A DNA stretch of 64,000 bases from Rhea pennata (lineage: Eukaryota > Chordata > Aves > Rheiformes > Rheidae). The stretch covers positions 1,426,001 to 1,490,000 of the forward strand of contig NC_084665.1 in assembly GCF_028389875.1 (NCBI RefSeq). The letters run 5' to 3'. The translations under genes were made by a program, and so were the position numbers. Shown here piece after piece: positions 50,501 to 62,926 of the stretch (the first letter of the stretch is position 1; every line of letters begins with the position of its first letter). The notes beneath the pieces are model-generated. The model made no database searches, was not told the DNA's origin, and was given only the letters and a program-made list of their open reading frames with translations.

Positions 50501-53500
50501 GCTAGACATGCCCAGGACATGTCTAGTGTACCCTGATAGTACTGACAGCAATATGAATCATAGCTGCCACCAATACATTTCATTCAAAACCCTGTATAGC
50601 TCTGGTGTCATCTAACAGAGCATTTTTCCTGGAGATAGAGACCTTGCTCTAACGTTCTGCTCACTGTAAGGGACTTCAAATCCACATTTCTCACCTTCTG
50701 GAGTAAGGCTTTCTAGTTTATAGAATGGAATACTAATTTAATGGGTGAGTTCTGGAGTTAACTTGTCCAGTACTGGATGTGGCGGTTGCTGCACTCCATT
50801 CTATTCGATACCAGTTTTCATATGGTCTCCTCAGTCATGAATTTCCTTCCTAGAGCCAGGCACTAAGAAGTTCAGCATACAACTGCTGCTCATCATTCAG
50901 TCCATCTGGGAACTGGATCTACGATTGTTGAAAAAAGATGGAAAATGTTAACCTCACTCAAACCTTAGGCAGTATATGCCAAAATAATATACTGGCAGTA
51001 TGGAAATTTTGTCCGGTCGGTTTGTTCATTATTTTTCCAGTGTTGTCTTGGATGATGTTAAACAACGGCTTGTAGAAAAACTGTCAAGTCAGCAGTTGCA
51101 TTTGAAAATGGTGTATGTGCGGTTAAAATGAAAATTATTGCAATCAAAGAGAATGTAGAAAAAACATGCTGTTTTCTTATAATCTGTTTTCTTTGTCACT
51201 TGACAGCACTTTGTGTACAGGCATATGGCAGGCACAACCACTTCATTTACTGTGCAGCTGCAGCTGCTTGTGTTGGGTCGTGCTGTGCTGTCAGTTGTGT
51301 AAGCTCTTCCTCAGGCTGTGCGCTTGACAATATCTCTTGCAGTAAAGCTGCAGCTGACATCAGAGCGCAGGGGCATGCAAAGAGAAAAAGAAACAAAAAG
51401 GAAAAAAAGAAAGCTTGAGCATGTTAGTTAGTTCCTGCTAGTAAACAGGAGTGAAAGATCCTGAATCAAGGAGCAGAGGAACCTTTGCTTTTCTAAAACA
51501 GATTATTTTCTAAAATCTCTACATAACATTCAGTAGATACTTTATGCTTCTGCTCTGGCAAAACAACTGAACATGTTCAGAATTATAACTTTATGAGATA
51601 TTGTCGGTTAACTGCAGTTTAAATCTATGCTGATGTGCTTTGTAAAATTGAGACCTTTCTGAAAATAGAGTTTCTTAAAAGTGTAGTTGACAAGAATTGT
51701 CTCTGTAGAGATCAGAAGTGATGAGAAAGCTTAAGGGTCTAAATTATGAATTGGCTGGTGCAGAATGTAATTAGAGAAGATTCTTTTCAGGATTGTCTGT
51801 TTACCGTTGCTATTCAGAACTGATTACAAGTCAAATTCTTGCCTCCTGGTCCTCCTCTTGGGCCTCAAAAACAAACCATTACTTTATTTTACTCCTTTCT
51901 CTTTCACATTTTACAAAAATACATAAGAAGTCTGATTTTAGAAATGGCTCTTGATGTTTATTCATTACAACAGCCTGTAGTCTTTATGCTGTTCCATTAC
52001 TACAGACCTCTAGTAAAATCATTCTTGCCAAAATTCAATGGTGACTCTAGCCATTACATTTAATTGAAGATTTAACTATTCAGAAGACTAGAAATTTTCC
52101 TATTTAAAATATTTTTATAGAAATACCTCATTTACAGATGGACCTTCATTGCCTCAACACTTGGAGGAAATATGCAAGAGAAAACAGCTGAATTAACAGC
52201 AGTTACTGTTCCAATATAAGGGTATTTCTTTGCTGGAAAGCATATTTTCCAGGTTAACTGGAGTCTTACTCTGCCCTGTTTCTGGCTGCAGATATAAATG
52301 AGCCTAATGATGTAATCTTAAGCTTCTGTTATTTTTCCTCCTTCTTTTAAAGAAAGTAAGTTTTGGAGTATGTGAGAAATTTTTTTTTAACCTAGAAAGA
52401 AAAAAAAGTCTTTCTTCATCAGCCAAATGTTAAATTAAATATTGCTAAGATTTAGTTGTTGTTAAATTAAAATATTGTTAATGTTGAATTAACATTGTTA
52501 ACTGAAAAGAACAATGATGCATGTAGAATGTACTCTAATGGTAGTCAGCTGGAGTGTAAATCAATTATCAAAAATATTACAAAAGCACAAATTGTGATAT
52601 TAAAGAACCTTTATGCACATAGCTTTGTCTACCAAGAGACTCTGAAGGCAACAATTTACTCATATATGTGAAGCTACTCACTTTGCATGCAGATTATATA
52701 AATAGGAAATAAATGTGCATATAAACATTTGGATTGATTTAATAAATACTGTATGCGTGGTGTTTAGATTCTCTTTCCTTGTACTGCAGCCTTTGAACAC
52801 ATTGTTCTTGCATCTTTTTGTGGCGAGAGAAGAATATGCAGCTGGATGTTCCCAAGAAATTGTTAGGTAAGTTAATGTGTAACATTCTGTTGTGAAGCCT
52901 GTACACTTTCCTCCCATCATTAGAGAGGCTATGGAATTAAAAATGCCCAAGATAAACACTGGATCAGAATTAGCTGTCACTCTAAACAGTTTCAGAAGAT
53001 AATAAAACATAGCCATGTATTAATCAAATACGCACTCTTGGCTTTGAAACCAAACTGTTCCAGTTCTGAGTATATTTTTTCCGAACAGTGTTAAGCATTA
53101 GCTGTATCTTTGCTATAATTTTCTGCAGAAATATCAGTACTGCAGTTGCAAGGCATATTGATTTTTAGGAGTGGAAATTTAGGAAAAAGAAAGATTAAAA
53201 TGTACGATTGAGCAGAAAGCTTAAAAAGCTTTCTGGAAAATGATTGTTCACGTGGTCTTTTGAAGTTTGTTAGCTACAGATTAAATAGTAAAGAGACTAC
53301 AAACTGTACAGTACAAACAGCTCTATATATCATTGTGTTAGCTCAGTAGTCAAACAAGTGCTCAGGTTATTTGGTATAGCTTAAAACATCCCTACATAAA
53401 CAGAGTAAATTGCATTTGGTGCTGTTGCTGTCAAATTTACAGTTACTTTGAGATGTCAAGCAAGCTCATCCAGATGCTAGGTCAGAGATCTGCCAGCAGA

Positions 53501-56500
53501 TATCTGGCATCTTTAATTTTTTTCTCCACTGGGGAACTGATATAAAAAGGAGGAAGTATGAAGTCTAAAGTTTGGCAGATTAAAGAGAAAAATGGGATAC
53601 AAAAAAATACCCAGATGATTTTCATACCATCTTATTTGTGACAAATAAAATGTTTTAATTTTGAGCCTTGTGGATTGGTGCAAGAAGATTAGAGACATTG
53701 GAGAGTAAATTTCTTACATTAAAAGGCTTACTGTTACATCTAAAGTGTGTAATGATTGAAGACTGAATATAATTATGTTATTTGTCCAGGACGATTTTTA
53801 ATATACTTCCAGAACTGCAATTTGTGCTTCTCTTCATACCAGCTGATGAGAATTTAGGTAAGAATTTAATACCATTTTATTATTAAATTAATGAGAACAA
53901 TTTCAAATCTCATTATCATTAATGTACACTGTGTTATTTTTTTCATATACTAAGAACAGTCATTTTCTAAATATGCAGAAAATGCAATCCTAAAATATCC
54001 TTTAATGTTTATCCCTTATAAAAGGAGTTTATGTAGTTACAGGTTCTTTCCAGCAGTCCATTCAGCAGTCTGTCCATTTCATATAATCTTTGAACTCATA
54101 ACTTTTTCAGGCAAATTTAAACAGAGAAGTAGAGATCTCAGAAATAAATTGCTACAACTTTTATGAAGTTGTGGCTGAGTAGCGGTAAGGGATTGAAATC
54201 AGTGTTCATACTCTGACAGACAGTGGCTAACAGGTCACTCAGCATATGTATGCGTATTTGTACTCCAGTCTTCATACCCATACATCTGAACCAGTCACAT
54301 CACATACTTTCTTTTCAAGTGGATATAGGGGGAGGAGAGGACTCTCTAGGGTGGGAGAGGAGTGTAGGAGATAAGAAACTAGCCAAGGTACTAAAGATGG
54401 AGAATGTGCATCAGGAGATGGGTCTTTATTAGCTTCATTGTTCAGAGAACAGTGTGTAACTTGGAAATAAAGTCCTGAATTCAGACTGTTAAACCAAGCA
54501 TCTGGTTAATGGCTAATTTTTGCTTGGAGCTTTCCTTGAAGCGAACTGGAGCCTTTCCTCATACATTGATTTCCACCTAACTTAAGTTCCAGGTCATGTT
54601 ATACAACTGCCTTCCTAGTGTAATGTCACCTACAGAAAACAATAACCAAATAAGAGTTTTTTGTTGAAACTACCCTAACAACAAATCTCAGCTTTGCTTC
54701 AGCATAACAGCTCTTGACAAAGAGAAGGAGATTCTCCAGTGGCATATAGTATTGGTCATTAGACTGTTTTTTTTCTGTAGGGATTTGATCCTACCAATTT
54801 CTGATTACTTTGAAGTTCATTCAGGTTTAGGATGCTGGGGGCTGACTGAGCTCTCACTCTTGATCCTACAAGACACTAAGGAAATAGACATTGATTATTT
54901 GGAGAAGTTAAAAGAATTGACTGAATAATCATTAGCAAGTTAATCTATTAACAATTCTTTCACGTTTTTACTACTGCCATTTCAGCTTCACTGCTTAACT
55001 TAAAAAGACTTAGAGCATTATGCCATATGTGATTTAAATTCAAACTCCATTTTCCTCAAACAGTTTTGTTGATAATTCAAAAGTTGACATAATGCAGATC
55101 CTCTGTTACGCCTAACAGATTTGTGTCGTTCACAGACTCAGCCTTGGGAAGTATCTTTGAAGAGATGACAACTATGCCAAGTTCCACAGTGGATCCAAAC
55201 TTTTCTTTGCTTGTGTGCCACAGGCATCAGTATTACCCACAGCTGTACGTTCGCAAAGCAAGGTAATGCGGTTCTGGCTCTCCTACTCTGTGAGTATGTC
55301 CAGGTCAATTTTAAAAAAAATATTTTTTGATTTATCACATCAGTATCTTAGTTCAACTGCCATTTTTCCTGGATCGCCTAATTAAATATTTGTGTTATGA
55401 TTATGCTGTCTTTATTCTACTTCATCACAAAGTTAACTGTATTTTTTGTAAAATTTTTTTTATATAAAAAAATCAAATTTTCAGCATTGATGTTTATTCT
55501 GTGAATCTATTGGCTTAATCACATTGCTGCATATTTTACTGAATGCATTTGAGCTTTTTACTATGGTTTCCATGTCTTTTGGAGCATATTACAAGTAAAT
55601 TTTCATTTCTGTTTTATGTCACATTCTAACCAGTTAAGCAAAGTCTGAAGAGGAGGATTTATCAGCTAAAGGAATTACGTAATAGTCCGTAGTTCCTATA
55701 ATCATTCAAACATGAGAGTAACCCTTCTGGTTTCCTGCAGTTTTTTCAGTGTCATTTTTGTACATCTTCTCTCATGGTGTTTCAGAGGAGCAGGTCTCCT
55801 CAGTGTTGCTGAGGTATCTTAAGAAGATAATGGAGTAACACTGCTATTAGTAGTACTGTACCTGCTTTTCTTTTTCTTCCATTGTGTCATCTATTTCAAT
55901 GTGTGTAGCTTGGAACAAAGACTCCTTCACGATATGCTCATACGAAGCTCCTTTTAATACAGCTTTGTTCTTGTTTTGGGGTTCTAATAACAAATATCGT
56001 TTAAAAAGTCAGGAAAGAAAAAAATAATTCAGAGTCTACCTGCTTAGCTGCTGTAGCCTATACCAGATAGAGATGCATATTTCTCTAGCAGCCTTGCCTG
56101 CTGCTGTCTAGCTGCACGTTGACTATTACCACTCTGTTTTTTCCTGCCATTTGAATTCTGCTGCCTATGCCAAATCACAGCTTTCTGTGCTTGTGCCAGC
56201 ATTGTGTACAGTAAACCGAAAATGCAGAGTTTCTGCCCTGTTTAGCCCTTGAATTTTTCTGTATAAATTGCTGGACCATACACTCTCTCATTACTATACA
56301 AATGTTTCCCTGTAGTGCATTCAAAGTATATCTGTCACATTTTGATTCACTCACTCGTCCTCTTCACACTGGGAGCAGTGTATGTAGGGAAGTATTTTAT
56401 GCATTAATTTTTTTTTTTCATTCTGATTCTTTCTGGAGTTGTTTTTGTTTTTTGAAATGTAAGCCTTGCTATGTGCTTATGTAGTATATGTATGATTAAA

Positions 56501-59500
56501 GAAGGGTTTCTAGTGCTCGTAGTGTAAATCGATGAAGTCTGTCATGGTCCTCATTTTAGGGACAAGCACATCCTGGGTGACTACATCATATATTACTGAT
56601 ATGTGCTCCATACTGACCAGTGCTAACAGGGGAGCTAATGCCGCATTAGGCATGTGTCTGGGCAGGGTAAATACACTTCCTATTCATGGGGTAGTTGATG
56701 CTGCTGTCTTGGACTAGATTCTGACAGAAATCTGTCTGTCATAGGTGTTTTACCCAATTTAATTTTACCTAATAAGCCTGAAACAGAGTGATGGATCGTG
56801 CTCTTTAGCCATCAGTTTTAGTACATGTTCATGATATCCTGAGACTATTTTTTTTTTTTTGAGCATTTTGAGCGTAAGGACTGAGGTCTGACCTGGACCA
56901 CTTTACACAGTCCTGCTATAGACTTTTAAAAAGTATTTCCTTTTAATTTTCTACCATCTATCAGTATGTTAAGGAACCTTAATAGTGAGGAAGTATTAGT
57001 AAGTAAACTGATTCCGGAGAAGTTAAAAGTTTTCCATATCCCTTGATTCTGCTCATTATGTTTGTTTTTTATTTAATTTGAAACACATTCTTTTGATGGC
57101 CAGTAGATATTAACAATAGAAGATATTTTTGCTCTGACTGGAAATATCAAGAAGGCTGTTTCAGTATTATACAGAATGGGATCCTTCTTGCCTGGGATTT
57201 TTGTAGTTTGTTAAGAGTAATAACAGTGATTTGCTTTAATAAAAAACAAATTAGAAAACTAAGCAGAAAACTGCTTATTTATTTTAAATTACACAGTCAT
57301 GTAAAATTCATATTTAAATATTGTCTATCAGTAGATTCTTTGAGTCAGCTAAATTATATTTTCAAGGGATGCTTTGCCTTTCCTTTTCCTCTGTATTGAC
57401 CTTTGTACTTCATTGGCATCCATAGTAACATTCACTGGAAACCCTTTAGAGACTTATCTGTGAAAGCTGTCCCCAGCCACCTGCCTAGCAACATGTTCTG
57501 GGTCAATGATAGGAGATTAGGGTAATCTCTGTTCCCTCTTCCTTTACTTATAGGAAGAAAAAATGCAGTAAATTGATACTTTGCTTAACCATTATTTTCT
57601 GAAGTTATTTTTTAAACTGACCTTTATAATGCAAAATAAATTTGTAGTGTGCCAGAACACAGTCCACTAAGCTTTTATATTTAAGTTTCTTGCTGGTATA
57701 TTATCTTTAGATTTTGTCATCCTTATTTTTTACCAGATATGTAGAAAATCACAGATTTACATTTCTGTGGAATGCTTTTGTTGTGCTTTTTCTCTCAGTT
57801 TGGGAATTTGGCTGAACTTTTGTATTAAAAGGTATTATGTTAACAAACAAACAAACAAAAAAACCCAACCTTGTAGTGGTGGGGGAACTGCAGAAATGAA
57901 ACAATCCTGTTCCTACAGTTTGTAGTATGCAAGGAGATGATTGCACTCCATGTGGAGCCCCATTGACTGTCACGAGTTTTGCATGTCTGTCTACATACTA
58001 CCAATCTGCAAAATTACTGTCTGCATCTTGCTACATGGCCTCATGTAATGGTGTGTTTTGCAGAGCAGAATGGTTTAAGAGACTTGGAGCATCAGCATAA
58101 TGAAGCATCTCATTGATAAATATATTGGCAAAACATTTAATTTGGAGGTGGTGTACCTATTATCTGTCTCAGCAAAGCAACACATTTCAATGACAATACA
58201 GTTCCATTCCTTTACCCCTAAATTACTTCAACTTATTTGAATTTTCATAATACATTAACAAATTTGCTATACTAATTAATTATGTTAAAGTAGTGAAGTT
58301 CTGATAATAGAAAGCCTTGCTACTGTTTTTCGTTTGAGCTATTGCCTGAGAAGAAGAGAAAGTCTACTGTTTTGATTTGAAATATAAAGTATTAGAATGA
58401 TTTTTCTTGGAACTTCATTTTAGAGGAAGCTTTTGAATTACTTCTATAGCTAAGAGATTTATATTGTGTTACATTTTCAGGTGTTCATTTTTTCTTACAT
58501 AAAATTTACTGCAATGAAAACTCTTGCTAAAACTGGAAAAAAGAATTAAAAAGTGTGGTGCTTGGAAATTTGTCACAACTGACGGCTATCCCCAGTTTTG
58601 AGTGGACAGTCACAATATTCATCTCTGTTGGATTCTGAAGTTGACTTTCTTAACTTAAAAACTGAATGAAAGAATCTCATGACTGCCCTTCAGAAAAGGA
58701 ATTAAATTATTTTAAACTCCTATCAGAATAGTACTGTGACTTGGGACATCCTAAAGGTCACAAGTTAAACATTTATCCACTCTGCTAAAAAGGCTGTTAG
58801 TAAGACCATCTGTAACAGATACTCACTCCAAGCTGGAAAAGCTCTCCTTTACTGTCCATCCTGCCCAAACAACCCATTTGGTTGACCTAAACAAAGAGGT
58901 CAATGCAACTGGATCAGGGATGGAAGGATGTTCAAGGCCTTGTCTGCAGGCTGTTCCTGAGCAGTGGGAGTAACAAGAGTAAGAAGAGAGCTTTCAAACA
59001 GATGGCCTGAAAATAAAAAAAAAAAAAGAAAAAAAAAAAGAAAGAAAGAAAGAAAAAGAAACGGTATTAGAGTAAAAGAGGTCACTAGTCCCCTAGTAGA
59101 AAGATAAGTCCCCTTACTCTGAAGGCCACATTCATTCTGGTGTAGGAGCAGCAGCAATCATTGTGATAGCACTTAAACTGTCCTTCAATCTTATGTCAAA
59201 GTCTATCAGTACTTTGAAATTTGGACCATGTGATAAAGTTAGAAATGCAGTTTTTGGCCCAGTTGTGTTTACATTAATACTTCTCCAAAATCCAGAAAAG
59301 TAAAATCAATTGATTTTATTTTTCTGAACTGCTGCCTACACAGAGCTAAGATATCCAAATTATAGGTACGAGAATTTAGATATGTATAAACTTGAGCAAT
59401 AGGATCCTAAAGCAAAGTAATGTTTTTCCTAAAACTGAGTGAAGTGTTAATAAGGATTCCTGGCTAGATATCTTCAGAATATAGATGTAAGGTAACTATT

Positions 59501-62500
59501 GTTTCTACAATATGTAAAATTCTTAAAGAAAAGAGAACTATTTTAAAATACTCCACTATTAACATCTTATTTTAGAGAGATTTAGAAAATGATATTCTAG
59601 CTGGAGAAAATTGGGGATGTGGAGTGATAGATACATAAAGTCATAGTCATATTGTGAAGGGTTGCTCATAGCTACAAGACCTTTAGGACATTGGATTATT
59701 AAGAAACATTATCATCCTTTCATGTCTCAGATTCATAGTGTGGCCTCCAGAGAACAAATATTTAAGATCCTTCAAGAACCATGAGGTCCTTTCTTTTTTT
59801 TTTTTTTTTCAGCTGGGAATTAAAAAAAAAAAAATCTTACTACCTGATTCATTTTATTTGTGGGATAGTGAAAACAGAGAAATAAAATCAAATTAAAAAA
59901 TTTAAATTTAACCAAATTAAAATTCAGAGAGGAAGACAAAATCCAAGCATATTAGACTGTCTGTCCTGCTGTTGGTAGTTATTCAAATAAGGAAGCAAAA
60001 CATGAAACCCCTTTGAAATTGAACAGTATCTTGAAAAAAATTAATTTAAAGGGGAACTAATGTGGCTTACTCAACTGCCCTATTGGGGAGAAGAGGAAAG
60101 AAAACAAACAGTGCTTTGCTTACAGTTAGTAAAGCATCACTAGGGCTTTGACTGGTGAGCAAACACAGTGTAAAAGATAGGTGTTACCATCATCATGGTA
60201 CTAGCACCTAAAACATAAAAATGAAAGAAGTGCAAATAATTTTTTTATGATTTTATTCAGGCTAAAGTGAATGGTCTTTTGCAACAGAAAGTATAGCACT
60301 GATTAATGTATTTTTTAAAAACATCTTGTTTCTACCTTGTTTTATTTTGTAAATCACTATTAAAAAAAATAAAAAATATTTATTAAAAATGCAGGAAAAT
60401 GTTACATGATGTATTTATATTAGTCTTGTTTTCTGTCATCTGGCTAAGAGATAGAGAGAACCAAAAACATTAAAGGGAAGGTATTTTATTATCTTTGGAC
60501 AACCTTTATCCGGGAAACAGCAGATTTTAAAATATAAAATACACTCAGATCTTACAGTGATCTGCAGAAAACACTTATTAGAGGGTTTAATCTCTCCCAA
60601 GTAATGAAGGAGAGATTCTAATAACAGCTAAGAGTTTTCAAAGCATGAAGCTTCTGAGAGGTTGAAAGTATGTGACTTCGGTTCTTCGAAGATTTTTCAG
60701 CAATGAATTCGGTGCCTTAGGGAACAAATGTGCGCCCTTTACCACTAGAGGTCATTAGAGACCTCCAACAAAAGGGTTTCTAGGTTTCTGCTATTGCTTC
60801 ATGATCACAACCGAAGTACCGGTTTTGTTTTTATCAGAAACACCGATCTAGTATTTAGGACCTAGCGGACTCCTATAGGTTTCCTTACCGAGTAGGCATA
60901 TATGGTAGCACCACGAGGGAGCACGGACTCCTATAGGTCTCCTTACTGTGTAGGTGTATACGGTAGCACCACGAGGGAGCACGGACGCCTTTTGGTTGGA
61001 AATGTTTGCTTTGGTGTGCTTTTGGTTTTCCAGCACTGCTCCTGGAGCTCGTGGGGTCAGGTTCCTGGCCAGCAGCAGAAGATCCTTCTGCTTTTTTAAT
61101 TGACTGTCACAGCTATACAGAGGGAAAAAATGAGCCTCAGAAGATAAGCACGATTAAATAGTGTTATAAATGTTATAACCAAGAAGATGCCTATTCCAAA
61201 GAGAAGGCTGCACGCTGCAGTTCACAGAGCGGGTAGAGGATAGGCTCACGCTGACTCGGCGAAGATCTTTACGCATTACAGCAATTAGTCGCGGGAGTGA
61301 ACTGTAATTGCAGCATGCAGCCTCTGTTGTTTGGAAAGAGCTGATTGTGCTGGTCGCTGTTCCTCGCAGGAAGTGCAAAGGAGTCACAGCAATGGAGCGA
61401 GCTGTCTGCTCCCGTCGGTTTACATCTCGTCTCCGTTAGCGTTCATCCTGCTCCTTGCACACGCGTATGATAGCTGAAATTACTAGAAGCACTCTTAGTC
61501 GCAGCCTATTTATGACATTGAGGAGAAAGTGGTTTCTTAATTGTGCAGTCTGGTAGTAAAAGTCATGCCTTCTCAGTGTCCATCACAGCCAGACTTTTAT
61601 AACTACCTTTTTAGTTTTAGAGTTGTCTGTGGGACTGCTGTTACTTGTTATGGTGTTTAGCTAAATAAATAAGAAAAGGGCTTTCATCTTATTGAAACTA
61701 GTTCTGTGTCAGAGCTACTCTGCCATGGGCCTTTATGCTGTGGTTGCAAGCACATGTGTCTGTTGAATTCCTTCCTTACGCTTTCTGTACAGTGGTAAAA
61801 GCATTGAAATTTATTGTTAAGGCTTGTGTTGATTCTGGTTAAGAATTAAAATTAAGATATTTAATGGAAAAGAGAGTGTTTATGTCTATTTAAGTAAAAA
61901 CCCAAACGGGGTGGGACCTATATTGGTGTTAAGGTTTAGCTCAGTTGGTTAGAGCGTGGTGCCAAGGTCGCGGGTTTGATCCCTGTATGGGCCAGTCGGT
62001 TGAGGGTTGGACTAGATGATCTGCAGAGGTCCCTTCCAACCTTACTGATTCTATGATTAAAGTGAAAGCTGGACTGGTTGGAAATTAGCTTTTACGCAGA
62101 GAGCTTTTACCAAGGCAGTATGGAGAAGAGACAGGAATAGTGGAAGCATAATTAAAGCCTTGATGCTGCAGGTTCCCGCATATGCAGAGGCCTCTCATGT
62201 GTGGCAGAGGGATACAGTAATTGCACTTTGGCCCTTGGATTTGTTTTAGAGGCAGAGCATTAACTTGACCTTACAGAGGCACAGTGACTTGATTTCTGAC
62301 GGGTGATGGTGCCACTGTATGTGATAACAGTAATCTAACACGATATTCAGTGCTCTTTCTCCCATACAGGAAGGCACTGTTTTGTTTTTCTTTTTTTTTA
62401 AAAAAAAATGTTTTTATAAATTGCACTAGTGTAACTGTTTGAGATCTTTGCCAACTTCAACCAGCTGATGATTGGACTCACTGAATATAAATATTGTAAA

Positions 62501-62926
62501 TGAGCCCAAAAGTCCAGGTTCATCTGGCCTAACATGCCTTAGGCAAGAGAATTTTGAATTGGGCTACCTTCATGTTTTGTTGGAAAAAGAAAAGCAACTC
62601 TCCTGGGCAATTGAGCTCCTAGGTCAGTTGTGTTGCCTCTGTCTCTCCTCTGGTGTTGAGGCTCCCAGCTGAGGGTTAGGAGTTTTGGATGAGATTTTTT
62701 TAATACTTGTCAATATGCTAACACAATATAGCGGAAGGACTGGGACTTAAGAATAGCAGAGCTTTAGAACATGATGTAATCTCTGTTTCATAGATTGGAA
62801 GATCATGATGATCTCATGCCAATCTTGGCACGTCACCGTGAAACTCTGAAAGAAATCTATGGTGAATATTTCCTTGTTGATCTCTTAGAAACTCAAGACG
62901 AAAAAAATCAGGCTGTTGTTGGCGAG
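47442..62926 (+). CDS. CFAP61: CFAP61, cilia- and flagella-associated protein 61 (N-terminal part)
   Basis: CFAP61 belongs to the calmodulin- and spoke-associated complex near radial spoke 3 of motile cilia and sperm flagella. Six coding exons are in the window: 47442-47584 (exon from 47434), 50138-50285, 52790-52866, 53790-53857, 55136-55262 and 62794-62926. They join without a break to 232 codons. The start reads MTTITSSRGKAEVVSARRTE (human begins MSVLTSPRGKVEVVHCRRTE), and conserved blocks follow: NVIYLLEKSNLAVTL, LFLDYPNWNI, PLNTLFLHLFVA, VCHRHQYYPQLYVRKARLED and HDDLMPILARH. The last block begins the acyltransferase-like fold region as I recall the family. The gene continues beyond position 64000. 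Promoter shared with CRNKL1. Confidence 0.96.
47585..50137 (+). other. CFAP61: CFAP61 intron, nothing recognised
   Basis: A 2.5-kb AT-rich intron. Open frames of 62-77 codons look random. Confidence 0.6.
50138..50285 (+). CDS. CFAP61: CFAP61 coding exon 2
   Basis: Acceptor GTTTTAACAG and donor GTAAGT. It encodes LEKSNLAVTLSNKKKESIAH through DWESFLHENYINKCT. Confidence 0.94.
50286..52789 (+). other. CFAP61: CFAP61 intron with E-box cluster
   Basis: Three CAGCTG E-boxes lie within 100 bases (51254-51354), two of them overlapping inside the palindrome GCAGCTGCAGCTGC. No exon recognised. Confidence 0.6.
52790..52866 (+). CDS. CFAP61: CFAP61 coding exon 3
   Basis: Acceptor TTGTACTGCAG and donor GTAAGT. 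It encodes PLNTLFLHLFVAREEYAAGC then SQEIV and two bases of Arg123. It is too short to stand out as an open frame by itself; homology and phase define it. Confidence 0.94.
52867..53789 (+). other. CFAP61: CFAP61 intron, nothing recognised
   Basis: AT-rich, without recognisable element. Confidence 0.6.
53790..53857 (+). CDS. CFAP61: CFAP61 coding exon 4
   Basis: Acceptor TTTGTCCAG and donor GTAAGA. It encodes RTIFNILPELQFVLLFIPAD then ENL, corresponding to human VPELHFIFLIVPS. Confidence 0.92.
53858..55135 (+). other. CFAP61: CFAP61 intron, nothing recognised
   Basis: AT-rich, without recognisable element. Confidence 0.6.
55136..55262 (+). CDS. CFAP61: CFAP61 coding exon 5
   Basis: Acceptor TCGTTCACAG and donor GTAATG. 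It encodes DSALGSIFEEMTTMPSSTVD through VCHRHQYYPQLYVRKA with a split Arg188. Confidence 0.95.
59008..59061 (+). repeat. A-rich and GAAA low-complexity tract
   Basis: A-runs interrupted by G, turning into GAAA repeats, in the large CFAP61 intron. Confidence 0.9.
60867..60990 (+). repeat. 58-bp tandem repeat, just over two copies
   Basis: A unit starting GGACTCCTATAGGT begins at 60867 and 60925, and a third, quickly diverging start lies at 60983. Each full unit ends with GGTAGCACCACGAGGGAGCA. The two copies differ at a handful of bases, so the duplication is not brand new. Confidence 0.92.
61206..61322. repeat. Imperfect inverted repeat, potential 117-nt hairpin
   Basis: The left arm GGCTGCACGCTGCAGTTCAC (61206-61225) matches the complement of 61297-61322. 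The exceptions are one mismatch and a six-base insertion in the right arm. Confidence 0.8.
61928..62058 (+). mobile_element. tRNA-Ile-derived SINE with CR1 tail, copy 2
   Basis: Same architecture as the copy at 24034: head GGTTTAGCTCAGTTGGTTAG, B box GGTTTGATCCC, acceptor TGGGCCA, then CR1 tail GGTTGGACTAGATGATCTGC, GGTCCCTTCCAACC and terminal GATTCTATGATT. The anticodon loop is missing: GTGGTGC runs straight into CAAGG, a 9-base deletion relative to copy 1 with the bases GC at both ends. No tRNA-Asn segment precedes this copy. It lies inside a CFAP61 intron. Confidence 0.88.
62794..62926 (+). CDS. CFAP61: CFAP61 coding exon 6
   Basis: Acceptor CTGTTTCATAG and donor GTAAGT. It encodes RLEDHDDLMPILARHRETLK through LLETQDEKNQAVVGE, ending on a codon boundary. 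Strongly similar to human VEDHDDLMPIFMRYDTILKE. Confidence 0.96.

Larger units (their letters stand above)
55263..62793 (+). other. CFAP61: CFAP61 large intron
   Basis: A 7.5-kb, mostly AT-rich and CpG-poor intron. It holds an AAAC microsatellite near 57842-57860, an A/GAAA low-complexity tract (59008-59061), a T-run near 59793-59809, a 58-bp tandem repeat (60867-60990), a CpG-dense island with an inverted repeat (about 61200-61510) and a SINE (61928-62058). Confidence 0.7.

Noticed and set aside
51128-51418. 96-codon frame with a Cys/Ala-rich hydrophobic middle and Lys-rich end
   Set aside because: Driven by GCTGCAGCTG words and an A-rich tract; no homology and no flanking splice pair in CFAP61 phase.
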